Of a stretch of DNA of 64,000 nucleotides, positions 25,659 through 34,721 are shown in pieces. Both the position numbers and the translations under genes were made by a program. Position 1 is the first letter of the stretch. Each line of letters starts with the position of its first letter. The notes under the pieces were generated by a model, which worked only from the letters and a program-made list of their open reading frames with translations, was not told where the DNA came from and ran no database searches. Source of the stretch: an uncultured Caldilineaceae bacterium (GTDB taxonomy: Bacteria > Chloroflexota > Anaerolineae > Caldilineales > Caldilineaceae); contig CATOTS010000009.1 in assembly GCA_951813625.1 (NCBI GenBank), forward strand, positions 34,372 to 98,371, given 5' to 3'.

Positions 25659-26111
25659 CTACGCATGCAGTACGACCCAGCCGTCCTCGACCGTGACGTC
25701 GAAACTCTCGACAGAGGGATCTTCTTCCTCGGCGCGCTGCTCGACCGTCACGTCGTAGGTTCGTACGCGCAGGCGGTGTGGATTGAAGACCGAACGCCCA
25801 CTTGTGATGTCGAATTCCCAGCCGTGCCATGGGCAGCGCAGGACCTGGCCTTCACGCTCCCAGATGAACTCACCGGGTTGGCTGGCGCGGGCGGTGCCGG
25901 TGATCGTTCCACGGCAGAGAGGCGCGCCCTGGTGCGGGCAGAGGCTGCGGAGCGCGTAGAAGTCGCCGTGGACGTTGAAAACGCCGATCGAGCGGTTGCC
26001 CACCTCTACGATCTTGCGCTCGCCGGGCGGCAGCTCGCTGACACTGCAGACGGCGTGGGGCCGCGTGCCGGCGCGGCGAGGGGAAGCACGTTCCGGGCCG
26101 TTGCCGGCCAT
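25659..26111 (-). CDS. Rieske-type [2Fe-2S] ferredoxin
   Basis: A 150-residue protein with the Rieske cluster motifs CPHQGAPL and CPWHGWEF (Cys-X-His ... Cys-X2-His). It probably serves as an electron carrier to an oxygenase or reductase. ATG 26111 follows AAGGGAGAG. It follows the second sulfatase on the same strand, 22 bases downstream of that gene's stop codon at 26134, so the two likely form an operon. Confidence 0.9.
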   Translation of the reverse strand: MAGNGPERASPRRAGTRPHAVCSVSELPPGERKIVEVGNRSIGVFNVHGDFYALRSLCPHQGAPLCRGTITGTARASQPGEFIWEREGQVLRCPWHGWEFDITSGRSVFNPHRLRVRTYDVTVEQRAEEEDPSVESFDVTVEDGWVVLHA

Positions 26112-26133
26112 TCGCTCTCCCTTCACAGTCTTT

Positions 26134-27534
26134 TCAGTAGGGCCACGCGCGCGCCAGCGGCCTCTCCGCGGCCAGCAGCTTGTGGCTGAGCCGATGGCGA
26201 ATTTCGGCCAGTTCGGAGACGTATGCTGGCTCGGAAGCAACGTCGCGGTAGTCGCCCCAATCGACGGACAGATCGTAGAGACATTCTGAACCGTCGGCGT
26301 GGAGGACGTATCGGAAGCGCTCGGTACGCAGCGATTTCCAGCCAGTGTGCTCGGTCAAGGCGGAATCGCCGCACTGTCCGTCGCCGTACAGTCGCGGCAG
26401 TAGCGAGCAGCCCTGCAGGTGGGGCTGAGTCTGAATTGCGGCCAGATCCAGGATGGTCGGCAGCACGTCGAGCGCCTCGGTCAGCCCGGAATCGGTACGG
26501 GCGTGGGCCGTATTGCCCGGCAGGCGCATCAGCAGGGGGACGCGACTGCACTGGTCATGGGCAGGATAGCCCTTGCCGTAGCGCAGGTGTTCGCCGAGCC
26601 ACTCGCCGTGATCGGAGGTAAAGATGACAACGGTTTCGTCAGCCAGGCCCAGCTCTTCGAGCGAAGCCAGCATCCGACCGACGTGATGGTCCACCTCGCT
26701 GACCTGTCCGTAATATCCCTGCCGCGCCAGGCGCAGCTCTTCGTCGGGGAAATTGCCCGCGTCGCGCTGCGCGTCCACTTCGGGTGGGAAAGTCGGCAGG
26801 GGCAGGGACGCGGGATCGTAGAGATCGAAATATTGTTGCGGCGCCACCCATGGTGAGTGGGGCGAATAGATGCCGGCGATGCAGAGAAAATGCTGGCCAG
26901 ATTGGGCCTGCTGACGCATAAATTCGATCGACTGTTCGGCAACAAATGCGGTGTGCGTCATGTCATCGCGGCAGCGGGCGGGCAGTGGACGCTTGGGGAA
27001 GCGCTCGGTTGGATGGTCGATCCCATCCTCCACGCCCATCGTCTGTTGCCAGACCTCTGTCATCGGCGCCAGACCCCAACTGATGTACGGCAGTTGGTCG
27101 GGCGCGCGGCGCCGTACCCAGGCTCGATAGGCATCCTCGTACGATCCGGGTTCGTCGGAGATTTCCAGGTGGTCGAAGCCGTACGGGGGATGATGCGTGC
27201 GGTGGTCGCGATTGGCGTGGGGCTGGAAGTGCAGCTTGCCGATGTTGGCCGAGCGGTAGCCGTAGGGGGCCAGCAGGCGGGGTAGCGTGACGGTATCTTC
27301 GGGCACGGGCGCGCCCATGTGGGTGACGCCGAGTGTGGAAGGATACTGCCCTGTAAGAAAACTCAGACGGCTGGGCATGCAGACGGGATTCTGCACGAAA
27401 CAGTGATCGAAGTTGACGCTTGCGCGCGCCAGACTGTCCAGATGGGGCGTACGAATTTGGAGATTGCCGCTGGCGCCGAGGGCATCCCAGCGCTGCTGAT
27501 CGGTGTAGATAATCAGGAAGTTCGGGCGGCGCAT
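26134..27534 (-). CDS. Formylglycine-dependent sulfatase
   Basis: A 466-residue sulfatase with Cys52-Met-Pro-Ser-Arg56 (VCMPSRLSFLTG), N-terminal metal site NFLIIYTDQQRWDAL, and the GKLHF and FTSDHGEWLGEH signatures. No signal peptide seen. It differs from the first sulfatase in the MPSR versus IPAR loop and by having a different C-terminus, so the two likely act on different sulfate esters. The Rieske gene follows. A divergently transcribed dehydrogenase starts 100 bases away. Confidence 0.93.
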   Translation of the reverse strand: MRRPNFLIIYTDQQRWDALGASGNLQIRTPHLDSLARASVNFDHCFVQNPVCMPSRLSFLTGQYPSTLGVTHMGAPVPEDTVTLPRLLAPYGYRSANIGKLHFQPHANRDHRTHHPPYGFDHLEISDEPGSYEDAYRAWVRRRAPDQLPYISWGLAPMTEVWQQTMGVEDGIDHPTERFPKRPLPARCRDDMTHTAFVAEQSIEFMRQQAQSGQHFLCIAGIYSPHSPWVAPQQYFDLYDPASLPLPTFPPEVDAQRDAGNFPDEELRLARQGYYGQVSEVDHHVGRMLASLEELGLADETVVIFTSDHGEWLGEHLRYGKGYPAHDQCSRVPLLMRLPGNTAHARTDSGLTEALDVLPTILDLAAIQTQPHLQGCSLLPRLYGDGQCGDSALTEHTGWKSLRTERFRYVLHADGSECLYDLSVDWGDYRDVASEPAYVSELAEIRHRLSHKLLAAERPLARAWPY

Positions 27535-27633
27535 GACGTCAAGAAATCGCGGCTAGTGGAAAACGGCCAGTGTAGTATACTATCCCCTATCCACTATTCA
27601 CGAACAACTGCATGTCATAGCGAGGTACTAGCC

Positions 27634-28605
27634 ATGCTGCGCGTAGCCAAGCCCGAAGGATTCGGCAATATCGTCCTGGAAGAGGTACCCATACCGCCGA
27701 TCGGGCCGCAGGAGGTCAGGGTGCGGAGCAAGGTCAGCCTGATTAGCAGGGGATCGGAGATTCTGCGCCGCTACATGAGGGAGGAGGCGATCGATCCGGC
27801 CATCATGGGCTATTCGGTTGCCGGTGTGGTTGACGCGGTGGGCAGCGAAGTCGCGCCCCGCATTCAGCCCGGAGATCGTGTCATGATCGTCGCGCCGCAT
27901 GCGCAGTACGCGGTGCAGCCTGTTGCGGGGTATGACGGGCCGCGCGTGTGGCCGATTCCGGACGACATCTCCTTTGAAGAGGCGACCTTCCTGCCTCTGT
28001 CCAAGAGCGGCGTCATCTGGGCGCAGTCGCCGGGCATCCGGCCGCGGCATACGGTTGTTATCATGGGGCAGGGGCTGGTCGGCAACCTGGTGCTGCAGGC
28101 GGCGCGCCAGCATCTGTGCGAGCGGATCATCGTCGTCGACGCGATCGCGAAACGCTGTCAGCAGGGGCTCGATTACGGCGCGGACCACGCCATCGACGTG
28201 AACGAAACCGACCCGGTCGAACGGGTGATGGAGCTGACCGGGGGTGAGGGCGCGGATATCGTATTCGAATGTGTCGGCGGCAAACCGGGCGTGAGCTCCT
28301 TCGCGCAGGCACAGCAGATGGTCCGCGTCGGCGGCACGCTGCACCTGATCGGGCTCTATCACGGGCAGCCGCTGCCGCTCGACGCCTCAAAGATGCAGCG
28401 GCGGCGAATGCTGGGCGGCTATTTCGAGGAGGATTCCGGCGAAATCATGATGGCGCGGACTGTCGAACTGATGCAGGCGGGAAAGATCCGAGTCGAGCCG
28501 CTGATCAGCCATCGCTTCCCCTACCAGCAGGCCAAAGAGGCCTTCGACCTGCTCTACGAACGGCTGTCCGAGGCGATGGGGGTGCTGCTGATCTGGGAAG
28601 AATGA
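27634..28605 (+). CDS. Zinc-free MDR dehydrogenase
   Basis: A 323-residue medium-chain reductase with a Rossmann motif MGQGLVGNLV and a catalytic-domain start LRVAKPEGFGNIVLEE. It has no GHE and no zinc cysteines in the first domain (SLISRGSEILRRYMREE in that place), so it is the zinc-independent type related to the dehydrogenase at 34722-35798. Substrate unknown. ATG 27634 follows GAGGTACTAGCC. Divergent from the second sulfatase. Confidence 0.85.
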   Translation: MLRVAKPEGFGNIVLEEVPIPPIGPQEVRVRSKVSLISRGSEILRRYMREEAIDPAIMGYSVAGVVDAVGSEVAPRIQPGDRVMIVAPHAQYAVQPVAGYDGPRVWPIPDDISFEEATFLPLSKSGVIWAQSPGIRPRHTVVIMGQGLVGNLVLQAARQHLCERIIVVDAIAKRCQQGLDYGADHAIDVNETDPVERVMELTGGEGADIVFECVGGKPGVSSFAQAQQMVRVGGTLHLIGLYHGQPLPLDASKMQRRRMLGGYFEEDSGEIMMARTVELMQAGKIRVEPLISHRFPYQQAKEAFDLLYERLSEAMGVLLIWEE

Positions 28606-28705
28606 ACCGTGTCGCTGGATAGGGGAAGACTGGTTGCATTCGTCGCTGAAGGCGGGTCCAAGCGAAGCGCATTCGCTGGGAATGGCAAGGCGGTAAGGGA
28701 CGGCG

Positions 28706-29285
28706 ATGGACACTCATCGACGTTTGGAACTCTTGCGAAGCACCTTTCCGGAGGTTTTTGGGGGAATATCCGCTTGTCGGCGCGACCGAAAAGGATCTGC
28801 GGGCGTTCATGGAACTAACGACACTGGTTCTACCGCCAGAGATACAAGCTTTCTGCAAGATTACTAAAGGGCTGGCTGTGCGTTCACTGTTTCTGTTCAG
28901 AATCAAGACCGTCAATCACAACGGCACAGAACCAACGAACGACCGAAATGACGGTGATTTCATATACGCTTTCATGCCCGAATTCCAGGAATCAGGGTGG
29001 CTTCCTATCGGCACCGACGGCTGCGGAAACTAGGACATAGTCCCCTTGCGAGGCGCCTTCGGGCCGGGTTATCCGGTCGTGTTTCATGATGATGAAGACG
29101 GCTACAACCCTTCTTATATCATGGCTTCGGACCTGGAGCACTTCATCAAGTTTTCGGTCGAAATGGATGTGAAGTTTGCCGCATCGGCTCCTTACTGCGA
29201 ATCGAATCGTTGGCCCTTCGATATGGAGGGTGGGGCAAGAAGGGACCCTGCGAAGCTTGAATTCACCGGAGTGCCGCTGCCCTGA
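28706..29285 (+). pseudogene. SMI1/KNR4-family protein, broken by frameshift and nonsense codon
   Basis: The N-terminus MDTHRRLELLRSTFPEVFG begins at ATG 28706. At a GTTTTTGGGGG run (about 28752-28761) one extra G moves the frame by one. The other frame continues as EYPLVGATEKDLRAFMEL, IQAFCKITKGL and PEFQESGWLPIGTDGCGN. A TAG at 29031-29033 then stands where SMI1 proteins have Tyr, and the same frame goes on to FGPGYPVVFHDDEDGYNP until 29285. The family includes immunity proteins of toxin systems. Two separate lesions make a pseudogene likely; sequencing error would need to explain both. Confidence 0.75.
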
Positions 29286-29495
29286 GAAACATAGAGAACG
29301 CTACTGCCACTCGTCAGCTCCCTACCTAACCACAGTTGCCCAGGAGCGCGAATATCCGGACTAAGGGCAGACTGGTGCAACGCCAACCGAATCTCCTAGA
29401 CCCCGGCGGCGACAAAATCATCCCCGCCTGGATAGCAAACGTTCAGTCGCAATCCGTCAGTTCCCAACACTCTGTTTCGCCCTAGGAGACGCAAG

Positions 29496-31133
29496 ATGTC
29501 CTTTTCTGCCAGGGGAATCGTTCACCGATCGACTGTAACCGGAAAGCGGGGCATGATCGCATCGGCGCACCCGCTGGCTTCGGTCGCCGGGTTGCGCATC
29601 CTGATCGACGGTGGCAACGCTATCGACGCTGCCGTGGCGGTGGCCGCCGCGCTGAACGTGGTCGAGCCGTATATGTCCGGGCTGGGCGGCGACGGATACA
29701 TGCACATTTATTCGGCGCGCGAGGGGGAGCACAGGGTGCTGGACTATATGGGCCGGGCGCCATACGCCGCCACCTTTGATGAGGTTGGCGAGTCGGCTAA
29801 CCGCGAACGGGGGCCGCGCTCGCCGATCATTCCGGGAGCTTGCGGCGGCTGGCTGGCCGCGCTGGAACGTTACGGCACGATGGACGCGGCCGCGGTCTTT
29901 CAGCCGGCGATAGAGTACGCGGAGCAGGGCTTTCCGCTGACGGTGAAGAACGCCGAGTTCACCGAGTTCAACGTGCCGGCGATGCTGAAGTACCCGTCGA
30001 CCGCGGCGAACTATCTGCCGCACGGCCGCCCGCCGCGTGCGGGCGAGCTGATGACGCAGCCCGATCTTGCAGCCAGCATGCGCGCCATCGCCGAGGGTGG
30101 GGCCGACGTCTTCTATCGGGGCGAATTCGCAGACAAACTCGTACGCTACATGGAGGAGAGCGGCGGGCTGATCACGAGCCGAGACTTGGCTGACTTCAAG
30201 GTCGAGTGGCAGGATCCGGTCTCGGTGGCATATCGGGGCTACCGCGTTTTCGGGCCACCGCCGCCATGCCAGGCCGTCCAATACCTGGAGACGCTCAACA
30301 TCATGGAGGGTTTTGACGTAGCGGCGATGGGCCACAACAGCGCCGCTACGCTGCACCACTTTGTCGAGGCGGCCAAGCTGGCCCAGGCCGACAGAGCCGA
30401 GTATGCCGGAGTCGACGACCCGCCCACATCCGGCCTCCTGTCCAAAGAGTTCGCGGCCAAACGCCGCGCCGAAATCGGCGCGCAGGCCAGTCCCAGCGGC
30501 GGCGAGCGCTACACGTCCGAAAAGATGGGGGGCGAGGTGCTGGCGGGCGATCCGCGGGCCTGGATGCGCAGTGAGTGCACCACCCATTTCAGTGTGGCCG
30601 ACGCAGCCGGCAACGCGGTGGGCGTAACCCAGAGCCTGGGCGCGGGATATGGGTCGGCGGTCGTGATCCCGGGCACGGGCATCGCGCTGAACAATTTCCT
30701 CTATTGGATGGATAGCGACCCGCAAAGCCCGAATGCGGTCGGGCCTGGCCGCAAGCTGGAGATGTGCATGTCCCCGGCCCAGATATGGGATGACCAGGGG
30801 CTGCGCTTCCTGATCGGGACGCCGGGCAGCTACGGCATTCTGCAGACGACGCCGCAGATGATCATGAACGTGATCGATCACGGTATGAACATACAGGCCG
30901 CGATCGAAGCGCCGCGTGTCAAGGCGACGGCGCCGGGCACGCAGGTCGACGTGGAGACGCGCATCGGCGAAGACGTGCTGCTCGAACTGACGCTGAAGGG
31001 CCACCGGCTCAACCGCTTGGGGCCCTGGGCTGCCGATGTCGGCGGCGGCCAGGGCATCATGGTCGACCCCGATAGCGGGGGTTTCATGGGCGGCGCGGAC
31101 CCGCGGCGCGATGGGTATGCGCTCGGCTGGTAG
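29496..31133 (+). CDS. Gamma-glutamyltransferase-family hydrolase
   Basis: A 545-residue Ntn-hydrolase precursor. The autoprocessing/catalytic threonine is Thr362 in ECTTHFSVADAAGNAV, followed by the expected QSLGAGYGSAVVIPGTG and the NNFLYWMD small-subunit start. GMIASAHPLASVAGLRIL is the family N-terminus. It cleaves gamma-glutamyl bonds or a similar amide. No signal peptide is apparent. ATG 29496 follows AGGAGACGC. It converges with the aspartoacylase-like gene. Confidence 0.92.
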   Translation: MSFSARGIVHRSTVTGKRGMIASAHPLASVAGLRILIDGGNAIDAAVAVAAALNVVEPYMSGLGGDGYMHIYSAREGEHRVLDYMGRAPYAATFDEVGESANRERGPRSPIIPGACGGWLAALERYGTMDAAAVFQPAIEYAEQGFPLTVKNAEFTEFNVPAMLKYPSTAANYLPHGRPPRAGELMTQPDLAASMRAIAEGGADVFYRGEFADKLVRYMEESGGLITSRDLADFKVEWQDPVSVAYRGYRVFGPPPPCQAVQYLETLNIMEGFDVAAMGHNSAATLHHFVEAAKLAQADRAEYAGVDDPPTSGLLSKEFAAKRRAEIGAQASPSGGERYTSEKMGGEVLAGDPRAWMRSECTTHFSVADAAGNAVGVTQSLGAGYGSAVVIPGTGIALNNFLYWMDSDPQSPNAVGPGRKLEMCMSPAQIWDDQGLRFLIGTPGSYGILQTTPQMIMNVIDHGMNIQAAIEAPRVKATAPGTQVDVETRIGEDVLLELTLKGHRLNRLGPWAADVGGGQGIMVDPDSGGFMGGADPRRDGYALGW

Positions 31134-31145
31134 GGGAGGGCAGCT

Positions 31146-31173
31146 GTCAGTTGTCAGTTGCCAGTGGTCAGTT
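31146..31173. repeat. Heptamer tandem repeat (GTCAGTT family)
   Basis: Four consecutive heptamers GTCAGTT, GTCAGTT, GCCAGTG, GTCAGTT at 31146-31173, directly after the gamma-glutamyltransferase stop. The last codons of the opposing aspartoacylase-like gene (QLTTGN) and its stop lie within it. Related heptamers are at 2405-2418 (AGTTGCC twice). Confidence 0.7.
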
Positions 31174-32191
31174 GCTCTTTGACAATGCTCGGCGTGGTTG
31201 CGGTGTAGGATTCTTCGGCGCGGCCGGTCAGGTGGATCAGGCCGTCGCCGCTGTGTACGCGGTGCAGGCCGCGCCGCATGATGACGATGCCGTCCTTCTC
31301 AGCGTGCAGTTCGGCCAGTGAATCGCCGAGCGGGTCGTGGATGGTGCCGACGAGTTGACCGGCCTGCACCTCCTCAAGCAGTTCAACGCGGGCGCGGAAG
31401 TAACCGGGGGCCGGCGCGGACATTACTTCGTCCATATTGCCGTCGCCCAGCAGGTGCAGCGGCGGTGGCGAAGACTCCGGCTCCTCCTCCAGCATATCCA
31501 GATGCCGCATGACATTCAGGACGCCGCGTGTGAAGCAGTCGACATCCTGCGGGCGTGCGCGGCCAGCGCCGGGGGCCTCCGTGTAGAGGCAGGGTACACC
31601 CAGGTCGAGCGCGGCCGATAGCGTTCGGCCCGGCGGCACCGGCGGCGGGTGACCCCAGAGTACGGGCGCGCCGAAGAAGCGCGCCGCGGCCAGCGAACGC
31701 CGGCCTACGCTATCATTGCTGTGAACGTAACCGGCCAACGTGGGAATGTCGCCGACGACGCCGGCGCTGTGCAGATCGATCAGAAAGTCGGCTGCGCTGA
31801 ACAGGTTTACAGTGAGCCAGTGGGCGATCTGCTGGGTCAGCGTACCGGACTCTGAACCGGGAAAGACGCGGGCCAGGTTGAGGCTGTCCACGGGGCTGTT
31901 GCGGGTGGCCGTGGCGTAGGCCGCTACGTTGCAGACCGGGACCATGAGCAGCGTGCCGCGTAAGTCCGTCGGGCTGGCCTTTGCGGCTATGCGGTGAATC
32001 GCCTCGACGCCTTCATACTCGTCCCCATGCACCCCGGCAAGCACAACCAGGGTAGGCCCCGGCTCCGCTCCGGTCGCGGTCAGCAATGGAAGCTGCCACC
32101 AGCCCCCTTCTGTACGCGGTGAAATATCCAGCAAGAAGGCCTCTTGGCGACGCCTTTCCAGAGTGGTTACATCCAGATCGGCAATGTGCAT
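31154..32191 (-). CDS. Succinylglutamate desuccinylase/aspartoacylase-family metallohydrolase
   Basis: A 345-residue M14-like hydrolase. The zinc site H-G-D-E is seen in LAGVHGDEYEG, NLARVFPG follows, and the later histidine is in FLIDLHSAG, with a catalytic glutamate in LYTEAPG. It removes an acyl group from an amino acid or similar amide. ATG at 32191 is preferred because homology starts near it; an upstream TTG is possible. Its last codons are written through a heptamer repeat, so its C-terminus may be new. Confidence 0.85.
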   Translation of the reverse strand: MHIADLDVTTLERRRQEAFLLDISPRTEGGWWQLPLLTATGAEPGPTLVVLAGVHGDEYEGVEAIHRIAAKASPTDLRGTLLMVPVCNVAAYATATRNSPVDSLNLARVFPGSESGTLTQQIAHWLTVNLFSAADFLIDLHSAGVVGDIPTLAGYVHSNDSVGRRSLAAARFFGAPVLWGHPPPVPPGRTLSAALDLGVPCLYTEAPGAGRARPQDVDCFTRGVLNVMRHLDMLEEEPESSPPPLHLLGDGNMDEVMSAPAPGYFRARVELLEEVQAGQLVGTIHDPLGDSLAELHAEKDGIVIMRRGLHRVHSGDGLIHLTGRAEESYTATTPSIVKEQLTTGN

Positions 32192-32261
32192 TATCCTCTC
32201 CTGAAGTTTACATTGCCAGAAACCGGACGATGGCAACGAGAGCGGAAGGCCATACTATCAT

Positions 32262-33764
32262 TCATTCGCGAAACTGGATCGAATAGAGGTCGGCGTCTTT
32301 GAGCGCAAAGCGGATGCGTACCGGTTGCTCCGCCAGTGCGCTGAGGTCGCTGCCGCCTGTCCAGTGCGCAATCTGGCTGATCGAATCGCCGAAGATCTCA
32401 CTGCTATCCTCAAGAGAGAAGCCGGGTACGGGTCTCCCCTCCTGATCCAAGATCTCTACGCGTAGGCTGCCGGCCGCAGAGGTGGCGTAATTGAGGAAGA
32501 GGTTCCGTCCGGAAAAGATCAGCGGCTTGGTCAGGCAGGTGCCGCCGGCCGAAGGCGCGTGCAGCGAGACGAAGCCGTCAATGCGCGTCGTGTAGCGCCG
32601 TACTTTCGTGCTTTTGCCGCTCCAGTAGCTCTCGGTGACGTAGAGGGAGAGTTCGGGCGGCATGCCGGGCGTGTCGGCCTCGGTTTCGAGCATTCCCCAG
32701 CCGATGCAGTTGTCGCCGTAGACCCAACTGTCCAAGCTGCTGGGGCCGGGCCGGATGTAGGCTTCTCCCCAACGCCTGAAGGTCTCGCCGTCGCGGCTGG
32801 ACATGAACACGCCATCGGTGACCACCGAACCGTAACGGGGATGGGCCGCGCTGCGTTCGCGGCGCAACGCCAGCCCGGGCAGGTAGTCGGTCTGGTCCAC
32901 CCAGCCCCTGTCCACGTATCGCATTGGAAAGCCGAAAAAGATGTGCGGCGCGCGCGCGTAGGGCCGGACCTGATTGGTGTAGAGGGCTTCCTCCGGCGCG
33001 TCGCCGTACTCTAGCCACTTTGGCTCGCTCCAGTTCAGAAAGTCGGACGAGGTGGAGGTCTTGATCGCGCGCACGCCGTACGGCGCGCCGCCTCGAAAGT
33101 CGCGATAGTAGGCACGGTACTCACCCCGGGCCCCATCGAAAAAGGCCAGATTCTGTGAATCGAAATAGCCCTGGGTAATGACCGGTTCCGGGGAGGATTC
33201 GCCGTTGCTTCGCATCAGCGAGAAGCGGTAACCGTCGGGCGATTCGAGGGCGAAGAGCACGCGCGGCGTACGACCCGGGACAATGGCCTTGTAGGCGGCG
33301 CTCTCGTGGCAGGCAGGATTCGAATCGCGGAATACGACTGTGTCGCCGGCGCTGAGTTTGACGCCGTCCAAACTCTCGGGCGAGAGCAGGATGTTATTGT
33401 CGCGGCTGCCTTCGTACTCGACCAGACCCAGTTTCGGCTTGTCCCAACGCTTGCCGTCCCGGCTCTCTGCGTAACATAGGAGGTATGGATGGGGGTAATC
33501 TATCTGGCTGCCGCCCATGTCGTACTGCCAAGCGCCGTAGTACATGCGCATGAGGCCCTGATCGTCCTGCAGCACCGTGCGGTAGAGGCAGGCGTTGCCC
33601 TCCCAGGGCGCATCGGTCTCCATCACCACTTCCTGTCTGACCGGAGGATGCAAGCGGAGTTCGATTCTGCCCTCCAGGTCCGCTATCAAAAAATCGTCGA
33701 CCATGGGCTCCAACCGTGTTCCGATCACGAGTGGGTCGGCGTTTCCGTTCGTGGCACTACTCAT
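32262..33764 (-). CDS. Beta-propeller glycoside hydrolase-like protein, family A
   Basis: A 500-residue protein with repeated WxxP and DGxxW blades: ETDAPWEGNACLYRTV, MRMYYGAW, SRDGKRWDKPKLGLVEYEGS, GYFDSQNLAFFDGARGEYRAYYRDFRGG. These resemble the five-bladed propeller enzymes of glycoside hydrolase families GH32/43/62 and related uncharacterised propellers. A clear paralogue (40924-42378) shares ETDAPWEGN, GLVEYEGSR, GYFDSQNLAF and GEYR-Y-RDFR. No signal peptide. ATG 33764 follows AGAGGAGAA. It is 12 bases downstream of the gene at 33777-34628. Substrate unknown. Confidence 0.7.
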   Translation of the reverse strand: MSSATNGNADPLVIGTRLEPMVDDFLIADLEGRIELRLHPPVRQEVVMETDAPWEGNACLYRTVLQDDQGLMRMYYGAWQYDMGGSQIDYPHPYLLCYAESRDGKRWDKPKLGLVEYEGSRDNNILLSPESLDGVKLSAGDTVVFRDSNPACHESAAYKAIVPGRTPRVLFALESPDGYRFSLMRSNGESSPEPVITQGYFDSQNLAFFDGARGEYRAYYRDFRGGAPYGVRAIKTSTSSDFLNWSEPKWLEYGDAPEEALYTNQVRPYARAPHIFFGFPMRYVDRGWVDQTDYLPGLALRRERSAAHPRYGSVVTDGVFMSSRDGETFRRWGEAYIRPGPSSLDSWVYGDNCIGWGMLETEADTPGMPPELSLYVTESYWSGKSTKVRRYTTRIDGFVSLHAPSAGGTCLTKPLIFSGRNLFLNYATSAAGSLRVEILDQEGRPVPGFSLEDSSEIFGDSISQIAHWTGGSDLSALAEQPVRIRFALKDADLYSIQFRE

Positions 33765-33776
33765 TGCGTTCTCCTC

Positions 33777-34628
33777 TCATAAGTTGGGCGCACGCAGCAG
33801 CACAATTTCCGCCTGAAGGGCCCAAACCTCGTGGTAGACCTTTGGCGAAGGGCGCGAGGGCGGATAGCCTGGCGGCTTGTTGCCGGGATCGTGCAGTTCC
33901 AGTCGATCGCGGCCCTCTATGCGGTGCAGCCAGGTCAGCTCCTCTGCCGCTGGCGCAATCTCGCGCCGCAGAATGAATTCGACATAGTCGAAGGCCGTGA
34001 AGGCCGCCTGGGCCAGAAATACGCGCTCCACCGTCCGGCCATTCCAAGTGGCCAGATCGGGAAGGATCAACGGACCGGTACAGACCTGAAAAGTGGAGTC
34101 TTCGCGGTTAACGTTGATCAGGTTGACGGGATACTCGACCGTTACGCGCAGGTTGGTCTGCAAGTCCTGGTACGCGCAACGGGCATTGAGCAGGGCGTCG
34201 GCCAGCGTGGCCTCGACGACCTGCTCGGGGGCGCGCAGTTCGACCGGGTGCGCGTGCTCTCTGAGACTGATGCGATGGTCGCGGAAGGAGGAACTGAGCT
34301 CCTGCGCGGCCGCCGTTTCGCTCTCGCCACTGGGACGCTTGGCAATCGGAATCTGATGCGTACGGCTGAAGGCCATGCGGAACTCGTCGCTCGGAATCTG
34401 GAAGAATTCACGCCGCGGAATCGTGTATTCGGAACGGCAGGGCGCGCCGACGAAGAGTTCTGCCATCTTGCCATTCCCGTCCGAGATAGAACAGCGGGAC
34501 TCCAGGTTGAAGCGCACGTGGCGCACATCGCCTTCCTTGCCGATGAAGCCGCCGGCGTACTTGTAATACGGATCAGGCTTTATGGGGAAGGTCTGCCAGG
34601 TGAAAAAGGAGCGCGGGAAGTCAATCAT
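33777..34628 (-). CDS. Uncharacterised protein
   Basis: A 283-residue protein starting at MIDFPRSFFTWQTFP. I recognise no domain. It has a beta-rich N-terminal half and a C-terminal helical stretch (VERVFLAQAAFTAFDYVEFILRREIAPAAEELTWLHRIEG). It is upstream of the propeller gene on the same strand with a 12-base gap, so the two likely form an operon and act together. No signal peptide or membrane segment. Confidence 0.6.
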   Translation of the reverse strand: MIDFPRSFFTWQTFPIKPDPYYKYAGGFIGKEGDVRHVRFNLESRCSISDGNGKMAELFVGAPCRSEYTIPRREFFQIPSDEFRMAFSRTHQIPIAKRPSGESETAAAQELSSSFRDHRISLREHAHPVELRAPEQVVEATLADALLNARCAYQDLQTNLRVTVEYPVNLINVNREDSTFQVCTGPLILPDLATWNGRTVERVFLAQAAFTAFDYVEFILRREIAPAAEELTWLHRIEGRDRLELHDPGNKPPGYPPSRPSPKVYHEVWALQAEIVLLRAPNL

Positions 34629-34721
34629 TGCTGGGTTTCCGTTTCGCAAATCTTGGTAGTTGGCTTTTGATTGGCTGCTGGCACGATGCAGCATGACAAA
34701 AGGATTTCGACACAAACATCG

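Noticed and set aside
29457..31004. A 515-residue open frame opposite the gamma-glutamyltransferase
   Set aside because: It overlaps a clear family gene over its whole length, is Arg/His-rich as expected for an antisense frame of a GC-rich gene, and has no recognisable domain.
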